Positions 15,754-24,911 of a DNA stretch of 64,000 nucleotides are shown in pieces. The stretch spans positions 1 to 64,000 of the forward strand of contig CAYZQO010000034.1 of assembly GCA_964480725.1 (NCBI GenBank). The letters are read 5' to 3'. The DNA comes from JAFGBI01 sp964480725 (GTDB lineage: Bacteria; Myxococcota_A; Polyangia; Polyangiales; Polyangiaceae). The first letter of the stretch is position 1. Each line of letters starts with the position of its first letter. Below the pieces are notes generated by a model. That model did not search any database and was not told the origin of the DNA. It was given only the letters and a program-made list of their open reading frames with translations. Both the position numbers and the translations under genes were made by a program.

Positions 15754-16146
15754 ATGGATCGGCCCCCACAGCCATCCCGCCGCGAGGAGGGCCCCGTCGG
15801 TGCCGGTCTGCTGACGCCCGCCGACCTCCGGGCCAAGGCAATCGACACGGCGCGGGTCGGCGTCCGGTCGAGTGTCGCCGGGATCACCTACGCGCAGGCG
15901 GCGGAGCGCGCGGTCGAGGTCGCCGGCACCGATGACCTCGAGCAGATCGCGCTCTGGTGGATCCGAGAAAAGCTCGACGCGGGGACGTTCTTGGCCAGCG
16001 ACTGGTTCGGCGAGGCATCGGACCTACCCCTCGAGCTCGGACCGGAGAACGCCGCTTGCGTCGTCGCCCGCGCGGTCGAGATGTGGCACGACGTGGTGCT
16101 CGTGGCGATCCGGTACGCCGAGGAGCACCCGGATCCCGAGGAGTGA
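15754..16146 (+). CDS. hypothetical protein, 130 residues
   Basis: Not recognised. From ATG 15754 it encodes a predominantly helical, acidic protein without signal peptide or membrane segment. The N-terminal 20 residues are Pro/Arg-rich and likely disordered; the body (about 22-120) has several amphipathic helices with conserved-looking Trp residues (ALWWIREKL, SDWFGE, EMWHDVV). Codon use matches neighbours. It is divergent from the AbiEii-like gene, with a 208-bp gap between starts, which would allow a shared regulatory region. It could be a partner of that gene, but nothing in the sequence resembles a known antitoxin. Confidence 0.6.
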   Translation: MDRPPQPSRREEGPVGAGLLTPADLRAKAIDTARVGVRSSVAGITYAQAAERAVEVAGTDDLEQIALWWIREKLDAGTFLASDWFGEASDLPLELGPENAACVVARAVEMWHDVVLVAIRYAEEHPDPEE

Positions 16147-16320
16147 GCAGCGCCGGCGCGCCGCGCCGACTCCGTCGGGCGGAGAGCCGCTCGTCCATGA
16201 CGCCGGTCACGGTGCTGGGCGATGCTTTCCGGCCGTTCGGCTGACGACCGCCGCGGGGGAGCTGGCGGCGCGCGCGGTGTCGTGGGCAGCCGGGTGGTGG
16301 CTTGGTACCATCCTGCGCCG

Positions 16321-17250
16321 ATGGGTGAGCCTCGCGGTGGCCACGAGCAGCCGAGCATCGCCCAGCGCGGCCTGACGCTCGCCGGGCGCTACACGCTCAC
16401 GCGGCCCCTGCAGTCCGGGGGGATGGCGGTCGTCTGGGAGGCGAGCGACGCGGTGACGGGCGAGGCGGTGGCGCTCAAGCTCGTGCATGCGTCGCTGGTG
16501 GGGACGGACGCGAACGCGCGAATGTTGCGGGAGGCCAGCGCGCTTCGTCGCATCCGGCATCGGGCGGCCGCGCGGGTGCTCGACTTCCAGGTGACGCCCG
16601 ACGGCGTGGCGTTCCTCGTGCTCGAGTTGCTGCGTGGGCGGACGCTGCTCGACCTTCTGGATGAACGCTGGCGGTTGCCGCCACAGGAGGCGGTCGCTCT
16701 CGTCCTTCCCGTCGTCGGTGCGCTGGCTGACGCTCACGCGAACGGGGTGGTCCATCGCGACGTCAAGCCCGGGAACGTCGTTTTGGCGGAGGCCGCGAGT
16801 GGTCGGCTGGAGCCCAAGCTCATCGATTTTGGGTTGGCGCTGCTCTCCGGCGGGGGCGAGCGAATCACGCTGGACGGGGTGCTGGTCGGGACGCCGGCCT
16901 ACGTGGCGCCAGAGCAGGCAGGGGGGGGGGTGGAGGTCGACTTTCGCGCTGACATCTGGTCGATCTGCGTCGTCCTGTACCACTCGGTGACCGGCCGGGT
17001 GCCGTTCGAGGCCTCGGGTCCGCTCGGGATTTTGGACGCGATCCGGCTCGAGCGGCCGACCCCGACGGTGGCGCTGGGGGCCGGAGACGCGGCGCTGTGG
17101 GTCGTGATCGAGCGCGGGCTCTGCAAGGAGCCCCGCGGACGCTGGGGCTCTGCCGTCGAGCTGGGTCGGGCGCTGGCGGACTGGCTCCTGGCGCGCGGTG
17201 CCGAGCACGACGCCTACGGCGTCTCATTGCGGGAGGATTGGGCCCACTGA
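16321..17250 (+). CDS. serine/threonine protein kinase
   Basis: 309 residues from ATG 16321, just before the kinase domain. A eukaryotic-like Hanks kinase with a Gly-rich loop (QSGGMAVVWE), the ATP-binding Lys in VALKLVHA, the catalytic HRDVKPGN at about residues 144-151, metal-binding DFG in LIDFGLALL and an activation-segment end GTPAYVAPEQ. All catalytic residues appear intact. Unlike most myxobacterial kinases it ends soon after the kinase domain, without a transmembrane helix or sensor, so it is cytoplasmic. A receiver-like protein gene begins 135 bp downstream. Substrates are unknown. Confidence 0.93.
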   Translation: MGEPRGGHEQPSIAQRGLTLAGRYTLTRPLQSGGMAVVWEASDAVTGEAVALKLVHASLVGTDANARMLREASALRRIRHRAAARVLDFQVTPDGVAFLVLELLRGRTLLDLLDERWRLPPQEAVALVLPVVGALADAHANGVVHRDVKPGNVVLAEAASGRLEPKLIDFGLALLSGGGERITLDGVLVGTPAYVAPEQAGGGVEVDFRADIWSICVVLYHSVTGRVPFEASGPLGILDAIRLERPTPTVALGAGDAALWVVIERGLCKEPRGRWGSAVELGRALADWLLARGAEHDAYGVSLREDWAH

Positions 17251-17385
17251 CCCGCTCCCCGGCCTGGGCGTTGGTGTGACGCGAGCGCCTGCCCCCGCCG
17301 TCCTCCGCGGGTGGGGAGCTTCGGAGGTGCCCGCTTGCCCCGGGTAGCAGATTGTGGTCGGGTTCCCCACCCGAAAGCTTTGGCC

Positions 17386-17823
17386 ATGGCCCCCGTCTCC
17401 CCCTTCGGCTTGCTCCTGGTTCAGCGAGAAAGGCAGCGCTCTCGCGCCGTCGCCCGCGCCCTGCGCGCGCAGGGTTTCGACGTCGTCGCGGCCCCGTCCG
17501 TGGCGATGGCCGAGGTGCTCGACTGCGGCTTCGACGCCGGCGTGATCGAGCTCGATCTCGAGGACGGCGACGGGATCGAGTTGGCGCGGTCGCTCCTCGC
17601 TGCCGGGCGCATCGAGGAAGTCGTCTTCTTCACCGGTTCCGTCGCCTTCGCACGCGCGGAGGCCGCGCGCAGCCTCGGGATCGTCATCGAGCATCGCGAG
17701 GGCGTCGAGGCGCTCCTGCCGGTGCTAAAGCAGCTGCTTCCCACCCGCGGCCCGCAGGGGAGCGGCCAGGTGCCCGTGCTCGACACGGTGCCGGACGACG
17801 CCTGGCGGTGGCGCGCGGGGTGA
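17386..17823 (+). CDS. degenerate response-regulator receiver protein
   Basis: 145 residues from ATG 17386. The fold of a receiver (CheY-like) domain is visible: a first strand GLLLVQRERQ, an AGVIELDLEDGDG strand with a candidate phosphoacceptor Asp, a VVFFTGS strand with the conserved Thr, and a final helix. However, the acidic pair that normally follows strand 1 is replaced by QRER, and the conserved Lys is replaced in IEHREG. This argues for a pseudo-receiver that is not phosphorylated normally. No DNA-binding output domain is present. The stop codon overlaps the GTG start of the FAD oxidoreductase gene (GTGA), so the two are translated together. Confidence 0.7.
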   Translation: MAPVSPFGLLLVQRERQRSRAVARALRAQGFDVVAAPSVAMAEVLDCGFDAGVIELDLEDGDGIELARSLLAAGRIEEVVFFTGSVAFARAEAARSLGIVIEHREGVEALLPVLKQLLPTRGPQGSGQVPVLDTVPDDAWRWRAG

Positions 17824-19514
17824 GTCGCCGGCCCATCGACGCGCCCGGTGCTCGGCGGCAGCGGCCGCGGGAGGGGGCGGCGCTCGGACGGCGCTTGGGC
17901 GGCACCGAAGGTCGCTCGACAGGGAGGAGCGGCCTGGGCTCGCTCCCGCGCGAGATCGAGATCGAGCTCGGGCTCGACGATCCCGACGAGCCGGCGCAGT
18001 GGCGCGCGCGTGTCGCCGCGTCGCTCGGCATCGCCGCCGACGCTGTGCCCGACGTCTCCGTCGTGCGGCGGTCGCTGGACGCGCGCCACGGTCGGGTCCG
18101 GTTTCGTCTGCGGGTCCGGGTCGGCGACGAGCCCGCACCGGTCGCGCCGGGCGCCCCGCCGCCGCGGGAGGTGGGTGGGCCGCTGCGCGTCGTGATCGTC
18201 GGCGACGGGCCCGCGGGGCTCTTCGCCGCCTACGCGCTCGCCCGGCGGGGGATCCCCTGCTCGGTCGTCGAGCGCGGGAAGACGGTGCAGCCGCGGCGGC
18301 ACGACCTGAAGGCGCTGCAGCGGCACGGTCGCGTGGATCCCGAAAGCAACTACTGCTTCGGCGAGGGAGGGGCGGGCGCCTACAGCGACGGCAAGCTCTA
18401 CACGCGATCGGTCAAGCGGGGCGACGTCCGCGACGTCCTCGAGATCTTGGCGGCCCACGGCGCGCCGGCCTCGATCCTCACCGAGGCGCGCCCGCACGTC
18501 GGGTCGAACCGGCTCCCGCGCGTCGTCACTGCGCTCCGCGAGCACCTGGAGTCGGTCGGCGTCCACTTCCGGTTCGAGGCGCGGGTGGCCGACCTGCTCG
18601 TCGAGGTGCACGGGGGTCGGCGTCGCGTCGCCGGCGTTGCGCTCGGGAGCGGAGAGCAGCTCGCCGCGGAGTGGGTCGTGCTCGCGACGGGGCACTCGGC
18701 GCGCGACGTCCACGGGATGCTGCTCCGGCACGGCGTGCGGCTCGAGCCGAAGGGGTTCGCGGCGGGGGTGCGCATCGAGCACCCGCAGGCGCTCGTCGAT
18801 CGGATCCAGTACGGCACGGCGACGGGTCACCCGCGCTTGCCGCCGGCGTCCTACTCGTGGGCGGCGCCGATCGACGGACGCGGTGTCTTCTCGTTCTGCA
18901 TGTGCCCGGGCGGCTTCGTGGTCCCCGCGTCCACGGAGCCGGACGGTCTCGTCGTCAACGGAATGAGCCTCTCGGGTCGTCGCTTCGGGCTGGCCAACGC
19001 CGGGATCGTCGTGGCGGTCGAGCCGGAGGACTGGTTGCGCGCCGGGTTCGAGGGCCCGCTCGGGGGGGTGGACCTGCAGCGGGGGCTGGAGCGCGCCGCG
19101 CTGCTCGCCGGGGGGGGCGCCCAGCGCGCGCCCGCCACGCGCGTCACCGACTTCCTAGCCCACCGCGCCTCGAGCTCGCTGCCGGAGACGAGCTACATCC
19201 CCGGGCTCTGCCCCGCTGACGTGGGAGAGGTGCTCGACACGGTCGCGCTGGGCCTCGCCGCGCGTCTCCGGGGCGGACTTCGGGAGCTCGGCCGCCGCAT
19301 GCGCGGGCTCCTCGGCGAGGAGACGGTGCTGATCGGGGTCGAGAGTCGCACCAGCTCCCCAGTCCGGGTCCCGCGCGACGCGGACACGCTCGAGTCACCC
19401 GACCTCGCCGGGCTCCTGCCCGTCGGCGAGGGCGCCGGCCAGGCCGGCGGGATCGTGAGCGCCGCCCTCGACGGTCTGCGCGCCGGAGCGGTGATCGCCC
19501 GCGCGCTCGGCTAG
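17820..19514 (+). CDS. FAD-dependent oxidoreductase (COG2509-like)
   Basis: 564 residues from GTG 17820, overlapping the previous stop by four bases. An Arg-rich N-terminal stretch of about 40 residues precedes an alpha/beta region (IEIELGL...VVRRSLDARHGR), then a Rossmann FAD-binding motif (VIVGDGPAGLFAAYALARRG). Later landmarks are SNYCFGEGGAGAYSDGKLYTR, ATGHSARD, FSFCMCPGGFV and a LLPVGEGAGQAGGI FAD-pyrophosphate motif. These match the uncharacterised dehydrogenase family COG2509, distantly related to HI0933/GidA-like flavoproteins. Substrate is not known. The N-terminal extension could instead be untranslated if a later start is used. It is coupled to a pseudo-receiver gene, which might regulate it; this is a guess. 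Confidence 0.85.
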   Translation: MSRRPIDAPGARRQRPREGAALGRRLGGTEGRSTGRSGLGSLPREIEIELGLDDPDEPAQWRARVAASLGIAADAVPDVSVVRRSLDARHGRVRFRLRVRVGDEPAPVAPGAPPPREVGGPLRVVIVGDGPAGLFAAYALARRGIPCSVVERGKTVQPRRHDLKALQRHGRVDPESNYCFGEGGAGAYSDGKLYTRSVKRGDVRDVLEILAAHGAPASILTEARPHVGSNRLPRVVTALREHLESVGVHFRFEARVADLLVEVHGGRRRVAGVALGSGEQLAAEWVVLATGHSARDVHGMLLRHGVRLEPKGFAAGVRIEHPQALVDRIQYGTATGHPRLPPASYSWAAPIDGRGVFSFCMCPGGFVVPASTEPDGLVVNGMSLSGRRFGLANAGIVVAVEPEDWLRAGFEGPLGGVDLQRGLERAALLAGGGAQRAPATRVTDFLAHRASSSLPETSYIPGLCPADVGEVLDTVALGLAARLRGGLRELGRRMRGLLGEETVLIGVESRTSSPVRVPRDADTLESPDLAGLLPVGEGAGQAGGIVSAALDGLRAGAVIARALG

Positions 19515-19663
19515 CGCGGCCATCGGTCTGATGGTCGCGAGGCATCGACGACCCTGAGTCACGTGCGAGCCGAGCTCGCCCAAGGCGCCCCGGGGAACGC
19601 CCCCTCGCCCCGCACGGGGACGTTGATCGGGGCGCCGACGCCGTCGGCTTACCGGTTGGTGCT

Positions 19664-20905
19664 CTAGCTTGCCGGGGCCCCGTCGCGTGCGAGCAGGCGG
19701 ACGAGCGTGATTTCGGCGCGCGTTCCCAGGCGGAGCGGGGGGCCCCAGAAACCCGTGCCGGAGCTGACGTAGAGCCGCGTGCCGCCCGGCTCGCCCGCCT
19801 CGCCGGGATCGAGTCGGACGCCGCGCCCGTCAGGGCCGAAGCGGAACAGCCCGCGGACGGCGGGCTGCTGCAGGCGCACGAAGCGCTGCCAGGGCCAGAT
19901 CTGGCCCCCGTGCGTGTGTCCCGAGAGGACCAGGCCGACGTCGTGCTGGAGCGCCTCCCGGATCGCGCGGGGCTGGTGCGCGAGCAGCACCACCTCACGG
20001 CTGGGATCTCGCCCTGCGAGCGCCGCGGCCAGGTCGGTGCGGTGACCGTCGGCGGGGTGGCGTTCGGCGTCCCGATCGTACACGCCCGCGAGGTCGAAGG
20101 TGGCGTCGCCGGCGCCCAGCGCCACGCGCTCGTTGCGGAGCACGCGCAGCCCCAGCCGCTCGAGCTCTTGACACCAGGCCTCCGCGCCGGCGTAGTACTC
20201 GTGGTTGCCGGTCACGAAATGGACGCCCTGGCGTGCCCGCATCCGCTGGAGCGGGGCGACGACGCCGCGCAGCCGCTCGACCGGGCCGTCGACGAGGTCG
20301 CCGGTGATCACCACCGTGTCCGCGTCCAGCGCGTTCACCTGCGCCACCACGCGTTCGACGAACTCGCGCCGCAGCGTCGGACCGAGGTGAAGGTCCGAGA
20401 GCTGGACCAGCGTGAAGCCCGACAGTCGCTCCGGCAGGCGCGCCAGCGTCACGTTCACCTCACGGACCGCGACCGGTGCCAGGGCTCGGTGCATCGCGAC
20501 AGGGATCGCCCCGCCGACCAACGCGACCAGGGTCACGGCGACGCCGCGCGCGAGGAGACGGCGCCGCTCCGGATCGAGGGGGGAGCCACCCAGCCGGGCG
20601 ACACCGCGGACCAAGAGCAGGACGAGATCCGCGGCCAGCAGCCCCACCACGAGCCAGAACAGGACCCCGAACCACACGTTGAGGGCGAGGAGCAGGGCGC
20701 GCCCGCGGTCTGGTGGGAGGACGCGACCGAGCCAGAAGGAGGCGGGAACGCTGGCCCCGAGCAGTACGAGCCCGGCCGTCAGCGCCCGGGTGGCGATCGG
20801 TCCGAGCCCCGGATCCCGGATCAGGCGCGCCCAGATGAGCAGGTGCAGCCCGGTGAGGATCCCGAGCGCGACCGCGAGGAAGAGGGCGAACGTCACGCTT
20901 CGCAT
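19664..20905 (-). CDS. membrane-anchored metallophosphoesterase (YkuE-like)
   Basis: 413 residues. The N-terminal third has four membrane helices (about residues 5-25, 40-60, 70-100 and 115-135). The calcineurin-like phosphoesterase domain follows with QLSDLHLG, ITGDLVDG, FVTGNHEYY and LSGHTHGGQIWPW, covering the full two-metal site. The HTHGGQ form is typical of YkuE-like metallophosphoesterases that act on phospholipids or UDP-diacylglucosamine-like substrates. The active site is predicted on the outside or the membrane surface, depending on topology. It is transcribed opposite to the FAD oxidoreductase gene, with a 149-bp gap holding an imperfect inverted repeat. Confidence 0.9.
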   Translation of the reverse strand: MRSVTFALFLAVALGILTGLHLLIWARLIRDPGLGPIATRALTAGLVLLGASVPASFWLGRVLPPDRGRALLLALNVWFGVLFWLVVGLLAADLVLLLVRGVARLGGSPLDPERRRLLARGVAVTLVALVGGAIPVAMHRALAPVAVREVNVTLARLPERLSGFTLVQLSDLHLGPTLRREFVERVVAQVNALDADTVVITGDLVDGPVERLRGVVAPLQRMRARQGVHFVTGNHEYYAGAEAWCQELERLGLRVLRNERVALGAGDATFDLAGVYDRDAERHPADGHRTDLAAALAGRDPSREVVLLAHQPRAIREALQHDVGLVLSGHTHGGQIWPWQRFVRLQQPAVRGLFRFGPDGRGVRLDPGEAGEPGGTRLYVSSGTGFWGPPLRLGTRAEITLVRLLARDGAPAS

Positions 20906-21078
20906 CGGCCAGCCTGGTCGATAGGCAGTCGTCCGGGGTCCGTCAAGCGAGCGGGCGCCGGGTGCCGCGGATCCGCGGGGGGAGGCGCCCCGGGTTGGCG
21001 CGGTCCCGGGCAGTCCTGGCGAGCGCTTGCTGAAAGGCTCGGTCGCGCCTACGAAGTCCCTGACAGGGAGGCTTCAGC

Positions 21079-23751
21079 GTGCGCGAGAACCGTCCAGACC
21101 CCATCGATTCCGATCCCGAGGAGACGCAAGACTGGATCGAGTCGCTGGACGCTGTCCTCGCGCGTCGCGGTCCGTCACGGGCCACCGAGCTCCTGCGCGG
21201 GCTGATGGCCCGGGCATGGGCGCGCGGGATCGTCCCCGTGCTCCCGCTCAACACGCCCTACGTGAACACGGTCCCCGTCGAGCAGGAGCCGTCCTTCCCG
21301 GGCGACGAGGCGATGGAGAAGCGGATCCGGCGGATCATCCGCTGGAACGCCGTGGCCATGGTGCATGGCGCCAACGTTCGCTTCAGCGGGATCGGCGGGC
21401 ACCTCTCCACCTACGCCTCGAGCGCGAGCCTCTACGAGGTCGGCTACAATCACTTTTTTCGCGGTGACGACGACGGCCAGGGGGATCAGATCTTCTTCCA
21501 GGGGCACGCGGCGCCGGGGATCTACTCGCGCGCTTTCCTCGAGGGGCGGCTGACCGTCGAGCAGCTGGAGCACTTCCGTCGCGAGACGCGGCGCGGGGCT
21601 GGGCTGCCGAGCTACCCTCACCCGCGCCTGCTGCCGGACTTCTGGCAGTTCCCGACCGTGAGCATGGGACTCGGCCCCATCGGGGCCGTCTACCAGGCGC
21701 GGTTCAACCGCTACCTCGAGGCGCGGGGCCTCAAGGAAACCCGGCACCAGCGCGTCTGGTGCTTCATGGGCGACGGCGAGTCCGACGAGCCCGAGTCGCT
21801 TGGCGCCCTGCACCTGGCCTCCCGAGAGCGCCTCGACAACCTTGTCTTCGTCGTCAACTGTAACCTCCAGCGCCTGGATGGCCCCGTCCGCGGCAACGGC
21901 AAGGTGATCCAGGAGCTCGAGGCGGTGTTCCGTGGCTCGGGCTGGAACGTGATCAAGGTGATTTGGGGGCCGGAGTGGGATCCGCTCCTGGCGGGGGACC
22001 GTGACGGCCTGCTCCGGCAGCGGATGCTGGAGGTCGTCGACGGACAGTGGCAGAAGTACGCGACCGAGTCCGGCGCCTACACCCGCCAGCATTTCTTTGG
22101 CGCCGACCCGCGGCTCGCTGCCCTGGTCGAGCACCTCGACGACCGGGAGGTGTCGCGCCTGCGGCGCGGCGGGCACAGCTACCGGAAGCTCTATGCGGCG
22201 TACCGGAGCGCGGTCGAGCACCAGGGCCAGCCGACGGCGATCCTGGCCCACACGGTCAAGGGGTGGACGCTCGGCGAGGGCTTCGAGGGCAGCAACGTCA
22301 CCCACCAGAAGAAGAAGATGGGGCGGGACGAGCTCCGCGCCTTCCGCGATCTGCTCGAGCTGCCCGTGCCCGATGAGCACCTCGACGAGGCGCCGTTCTA
22401 CCACCCGGGGCGGCACAGCCCGGAGGTGGAGTACCTGCTGGAGCGGCGCCGCGCCCTCGGTGGCTTCGTGCCCCGTCGCCGCTGCTGCGCCGACGTCCCC
22501 GTGGAGCTCCCCCCCAGCGGCCTCTACGAGGAGTTTCTGGCCGGCTCGGGCGAGGCGGAAGCCTCGACCACCATGGTGTTTTCCCGCCTCCTGACCAAGC
22601 TGGTCCGCGACCCGAAGCTCGGGCGGCGCGTGGTGCCCATCATCCCTGACGAAGCGCGCACGTTCGGGCTCGACGCGCTCTTCAGCCAGGTCGGCATCTA
22701 CTCGTCGCTCGGCCAGGTGTACGAGCCCGTCGACAAGGGAAAGCTCCTCTACTACCGGGAGAGCAAGAGCGGGCAGGTCCTGGAGGAGGGGATCACCGAG
22801 GCGGGGAGCGTGGCGTCGTTCATCGCTGCGGCGACCTCGTACTCCACCCACGGCCAGCCGCTGATCCCATTTTACGTCTTCTATTCGATGTTCGGGTACC
22901 AGCGAACCGGGGACCAGCTCTGGCTCGCCGGCGACCAGATGGCCCGCGGGTTTGTGGTCGGCGCCACCGCCGGCCGGACGACGCTGCACGGCGAAGGGCT
23001 GCAGCACGACGACGGGCACAGCCATGTGCTCGCGGCCACCGTGCCCAACGTGCAGGCGTACGAGTTCGCCTACGCCTATGAGCTCGCCGTGGTGATCGAG
23101 GACGGGCTCCGGCGGATGTTTGCGGAGGGGGAGAACGTCTACTACTACCTCACCGTACAGAACGAGAGCTACCCGATGCCGCCGATGCCGGAGGGGGCAC
23201 GGCCGGGGATCTTGCGTGGCCTGTATCGCTTCAGCACGGCGCCGGAACGGTTGACGCACCACGTGCAGCTCTTCGGCTCCGGATCCATCCTCAACGAGGT
23301 GCGCCGCGCCGAGCGCATCCTCGCCGAGCGTTTCAGCGTCTCTGCTGACGTCTGGGGCGTGACCAGCTACAAGCTGCTCCGCGAGGAAGCGCTGGCCGCG
23401 GAGCGGCAGAATCGGCTGTTTCCGCTGGACCCCCCGCGCATCCCGCACGTCGTCACGGCACTGGCGGGCGTCGAGGGCCCGTTCATCGCTGCCAGCGATT
23501 TCATGAAGCTCCTGCCGGACTCCATCGCGCGCTGGATCCCCGGTCGCTTCATCCCGCTCGGCACCGACGGGTTCGGCATGAGCGACACACGCGAGGCGTT
23601 GCGGCAGCACTTCGAGGTGGACGCGGCGCACATCGCGGTCGCCGCGCTCGCCGGGCTGTGTCAGGACGGCAAGCTAGGGTGCGAGGCCGTGGCGACCGCG
23701 ATCCGCGAGCTTGGCATCGACTCCGACAAGATCGACCCCATGCGCGTGTAA
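21079..23751 (+). CDS. aceE: pyruvate dehydrogenase E1, homodimeric type
   Basis: 890 residues, the usual length of the homodimeric E1. It starts at GTG 21079 behind a strong AGGGAGG ribosome-binding site. The E1 oxidatively decarboxylates pyruvate with thiamine diphosphate and reductively acetylates the lipoyl group of E2. The TPP motif is GDGESDEPESLGALHLASR with VVNCNLQRLDGPVRGNG. The substrate-side histidine motif SGIGGHLSTYASSA and the C-terminal transketolase domain are complete. No E2 (aceF) or E3 (lpd) gene flanks it, unlike enterobacteria, so its partners must be encoded elsewhere; mutY follows after 16 bp. Confidence 0.96.
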   Translation: MRENRPDPIDSDPEETQDWIESLDAVLARRGPSRATELLRGLMARAWARGIVPVLPLNTPYVNTVPVEQEPSFPGDEAMEKRIRRIIRWNAVAMVHGANVRFSGIGGHLSTYASSASLYEVGYNHFFRGDDDGQGDQIFFQGHAAPGIYSRAFLEGRLTVEQLEHFRRETRRGAGLPSYPHPRLLPDFWQFPTVSMGLGPIGAVYQARFNRYLEARGLKETRHQRVWCFMGDGESDEPESLGALHLASRERLDNLVFVVNCNLQRLDGPVRGNGKVIQELEAVFRGSGWNVIKVIWGPEWDPLLAGDRDGLLRQRMLEVVDGQWQKYATESGAYTRQHFFGADPRLAALVEHLDDREVSRLRRGGHSYRKLYAAYRSAVEHQGQPTAILAHTVKGWTLGEGFEGSNVTHQKKKMGRDELRAFRDLLELPVPDEHLDEAPFYHPGRHSPEVEYLLERRRALGGFVPRRRCCADVPVELPPSGLYEEFLAGSGEAEASTTMVFSRLLTKLVRDPKLGRRVVPIIPDEARTFGLDALFSQVGIYSSLGQVYEPVDKGKLLYYRESKSGQVLEEGITEAGSVASFIAAATSYSTHGQPLIPFYVFYSMFGYQRTGDQLWLAGDQMARGFVVGATAGRTTLHGEGLQHDDGHSHVLAATVPNVQAYEFAYAYELAVVIEDGLRRMFAEGENVYYYLTVQNESYPMPPMPEGARPGILRGLYRFSTAPERLTHHVQLFGSGSILNEVRRAERILAERFSVSADVWGVTSYKLLREEALAAERQNRLFPLDPPRIPHVVTALAGVEGPFIAASDFMKLLPDSIARWIPGRFIPLGTDGFGMSDTREALRQHFEVDAAHIAVAALAGLCQDGKLGCEAVATAIRELGIDSDKIDPMRV

Positions 23752-23767
23752 CGGCGCGGGGCTCCGG

Positions 23768-24889
23768 ATGGTGCGCTCACCCGGCGGGCGTCGAGGCTCG
23801 GTGGCGGCGGCCGTAGCGGCGCTCACGGCCTGGTACCGCGCCGAGGGGCGGGAGCTGCCCTGGCGCAGCGACCCCAGCCCCTATCGGGTGTGGGTGAGCG
23901 AGGTGATGCTGCAGCAGACCCAGGTGGCGACGGCGCTGCCTTACTTCGACCGCTGGATGCGGCGCTTCCCGAGCCTTCAGGCCCTCGCCGCCGCCCCGGA
24001 CGAGGCCGTGCTCCACGCGTGGCAAGGGCTCGGCTACTACGCGCGGGCGCGCGCGCTCCACGCTGCCGCGCGTCACCTGGTGGCGGAGCGGGGCGGGGCG
24101 CTTCCCACGACGGCGACGGCGCTGCGCAACCTTCCGGGCGTGGGGCGCTACACGGCGGGTGCCATCGCCTCGATCGCGTTCGGCGAGCCTGAGCCCGTGG
24201 TGGACGGCAACGTCGCCCGTGTGCTCACGCGGTGGCACCGCCTCGGCGGGGATCCCCGCCGCGAGCCGCTCCAGGGCCGGCTGTGGAGCCTCGCGGCCGA
24301 GCTCGTCGAGCACGATCACCCCGGGGACGTCAACCAGGCGCTAATGGAGCTGGGTGCGGTGGTGTGCACGCCGCGGGCTCCGCGGTGCGGGGAATGCCCG
24401 CTGGCGTCGCGGTGCCGGGCGTGTGCGACCGGCGCCGCGGAGCGGTACCCCGAGCGCACGCCGGCACCGGCGCCGCGGCAACTCGTCATGGCGGCCTGCG
24501 TGGTGTCTCGTGCGGGGCGCGTGCTCGTCTTGCGTGCGCCCGCCGGGGCCCGGTGGTGGGCCGGGCTCTGGCATTTCCCCTTCGCGGAGGTCGAGGACGC
24601 CGAGACGCCGGGCGCAGCGGCGGCGCGGGTGGTCGCGGCCGCGCTGGGTCGCCGGGTCCCCGAGGGGGCCCCGATGCTGCGGATCCGGCACGCGGTGACG
24701 CGGCACCAGGTCACGCTCCACGTGCTCGGCCTCAGCCTCGACGGCGACTTTCCCGTGGGACCTCGCCGTAGCGACCGAGGGTGGCGGCGACCCGTCGAGC
24801 TCGAGCAGCTCGCGATGCCGGCCCCGCACCAGCGGATCGCACGCGAGCTCGCGCGGTCGTTGGGCGAGGGGGTTCCTCCTCGGCGCTGA
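23768..24889 (+). CDS. mutY: A/G-specific adenine DNA glycosylase
   Basis: 373 residues from ATG 23768. Removes adenine mispaired with 8-oxoguanine. The catalytic Glu lies in VSEVMLQQTQV, the helix-hairpin-helix in LPGVGRYTAGAI with the following VDGNVARVL Asp, and the [4Fe-4S] site is C-x6-C-x2-C-x5-C (CTPRAPRCGECPLASRC). A C-terminal NUDIX-like domain that recognises the 8-oxoG strand begins near residue 245. It is probably co-transcribed with aceE (16-bp gap) and is convergent with the next lipoprotein gene. Confidence 0.96.
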   Translation: MVRSPGGRRGSVAAAVAALTAWYRAEGRELPWRSDPSPYRVWVSEVMLQQTQVATALPYFDRWMRRFPSLQALAAAPDEAVLHAWQGLGYYARARALHAAARHLVAERGGALPTTATALRNLPGVGRYTAGAIASIAFGEPEPVVDGNVARVLTRWHRLGGDPRREPLQGRLWSLAAELVEHDHPGDVNQALMELGAVVCTPRAPRCGECPLASRCRACATGAAERYPERTPAPAPRQLVMAACVVSRAGRVLVLRAPAGARWWAGLWHFPFAEVEDAETPGAAAARVVAAALGRRVPEGAPMLRIRHAVTRHQVTLHVLGLSLDGDFPVGPRRSDRGWRRPVELEQLAMPAPHQRIARELARSLGEGVPPRR

Positions 24890-24911
24890 GCGACCACAAG
24901 CGCGCGCGCTG

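Noticed and set aside
20165..20175. TTGACA hexamer on the plus strand as a promoter
   Set aside because: It lies inside the metallophosphoesterase gene on the opposite strand, with no gene positioned to use it.
21175..23631. Long minus-strand frame opposite aceE
   Set aside because: It is the antisense of a highly conserved enzyme gene; composition is Arg/Val/Ala-rich and no motif is present.
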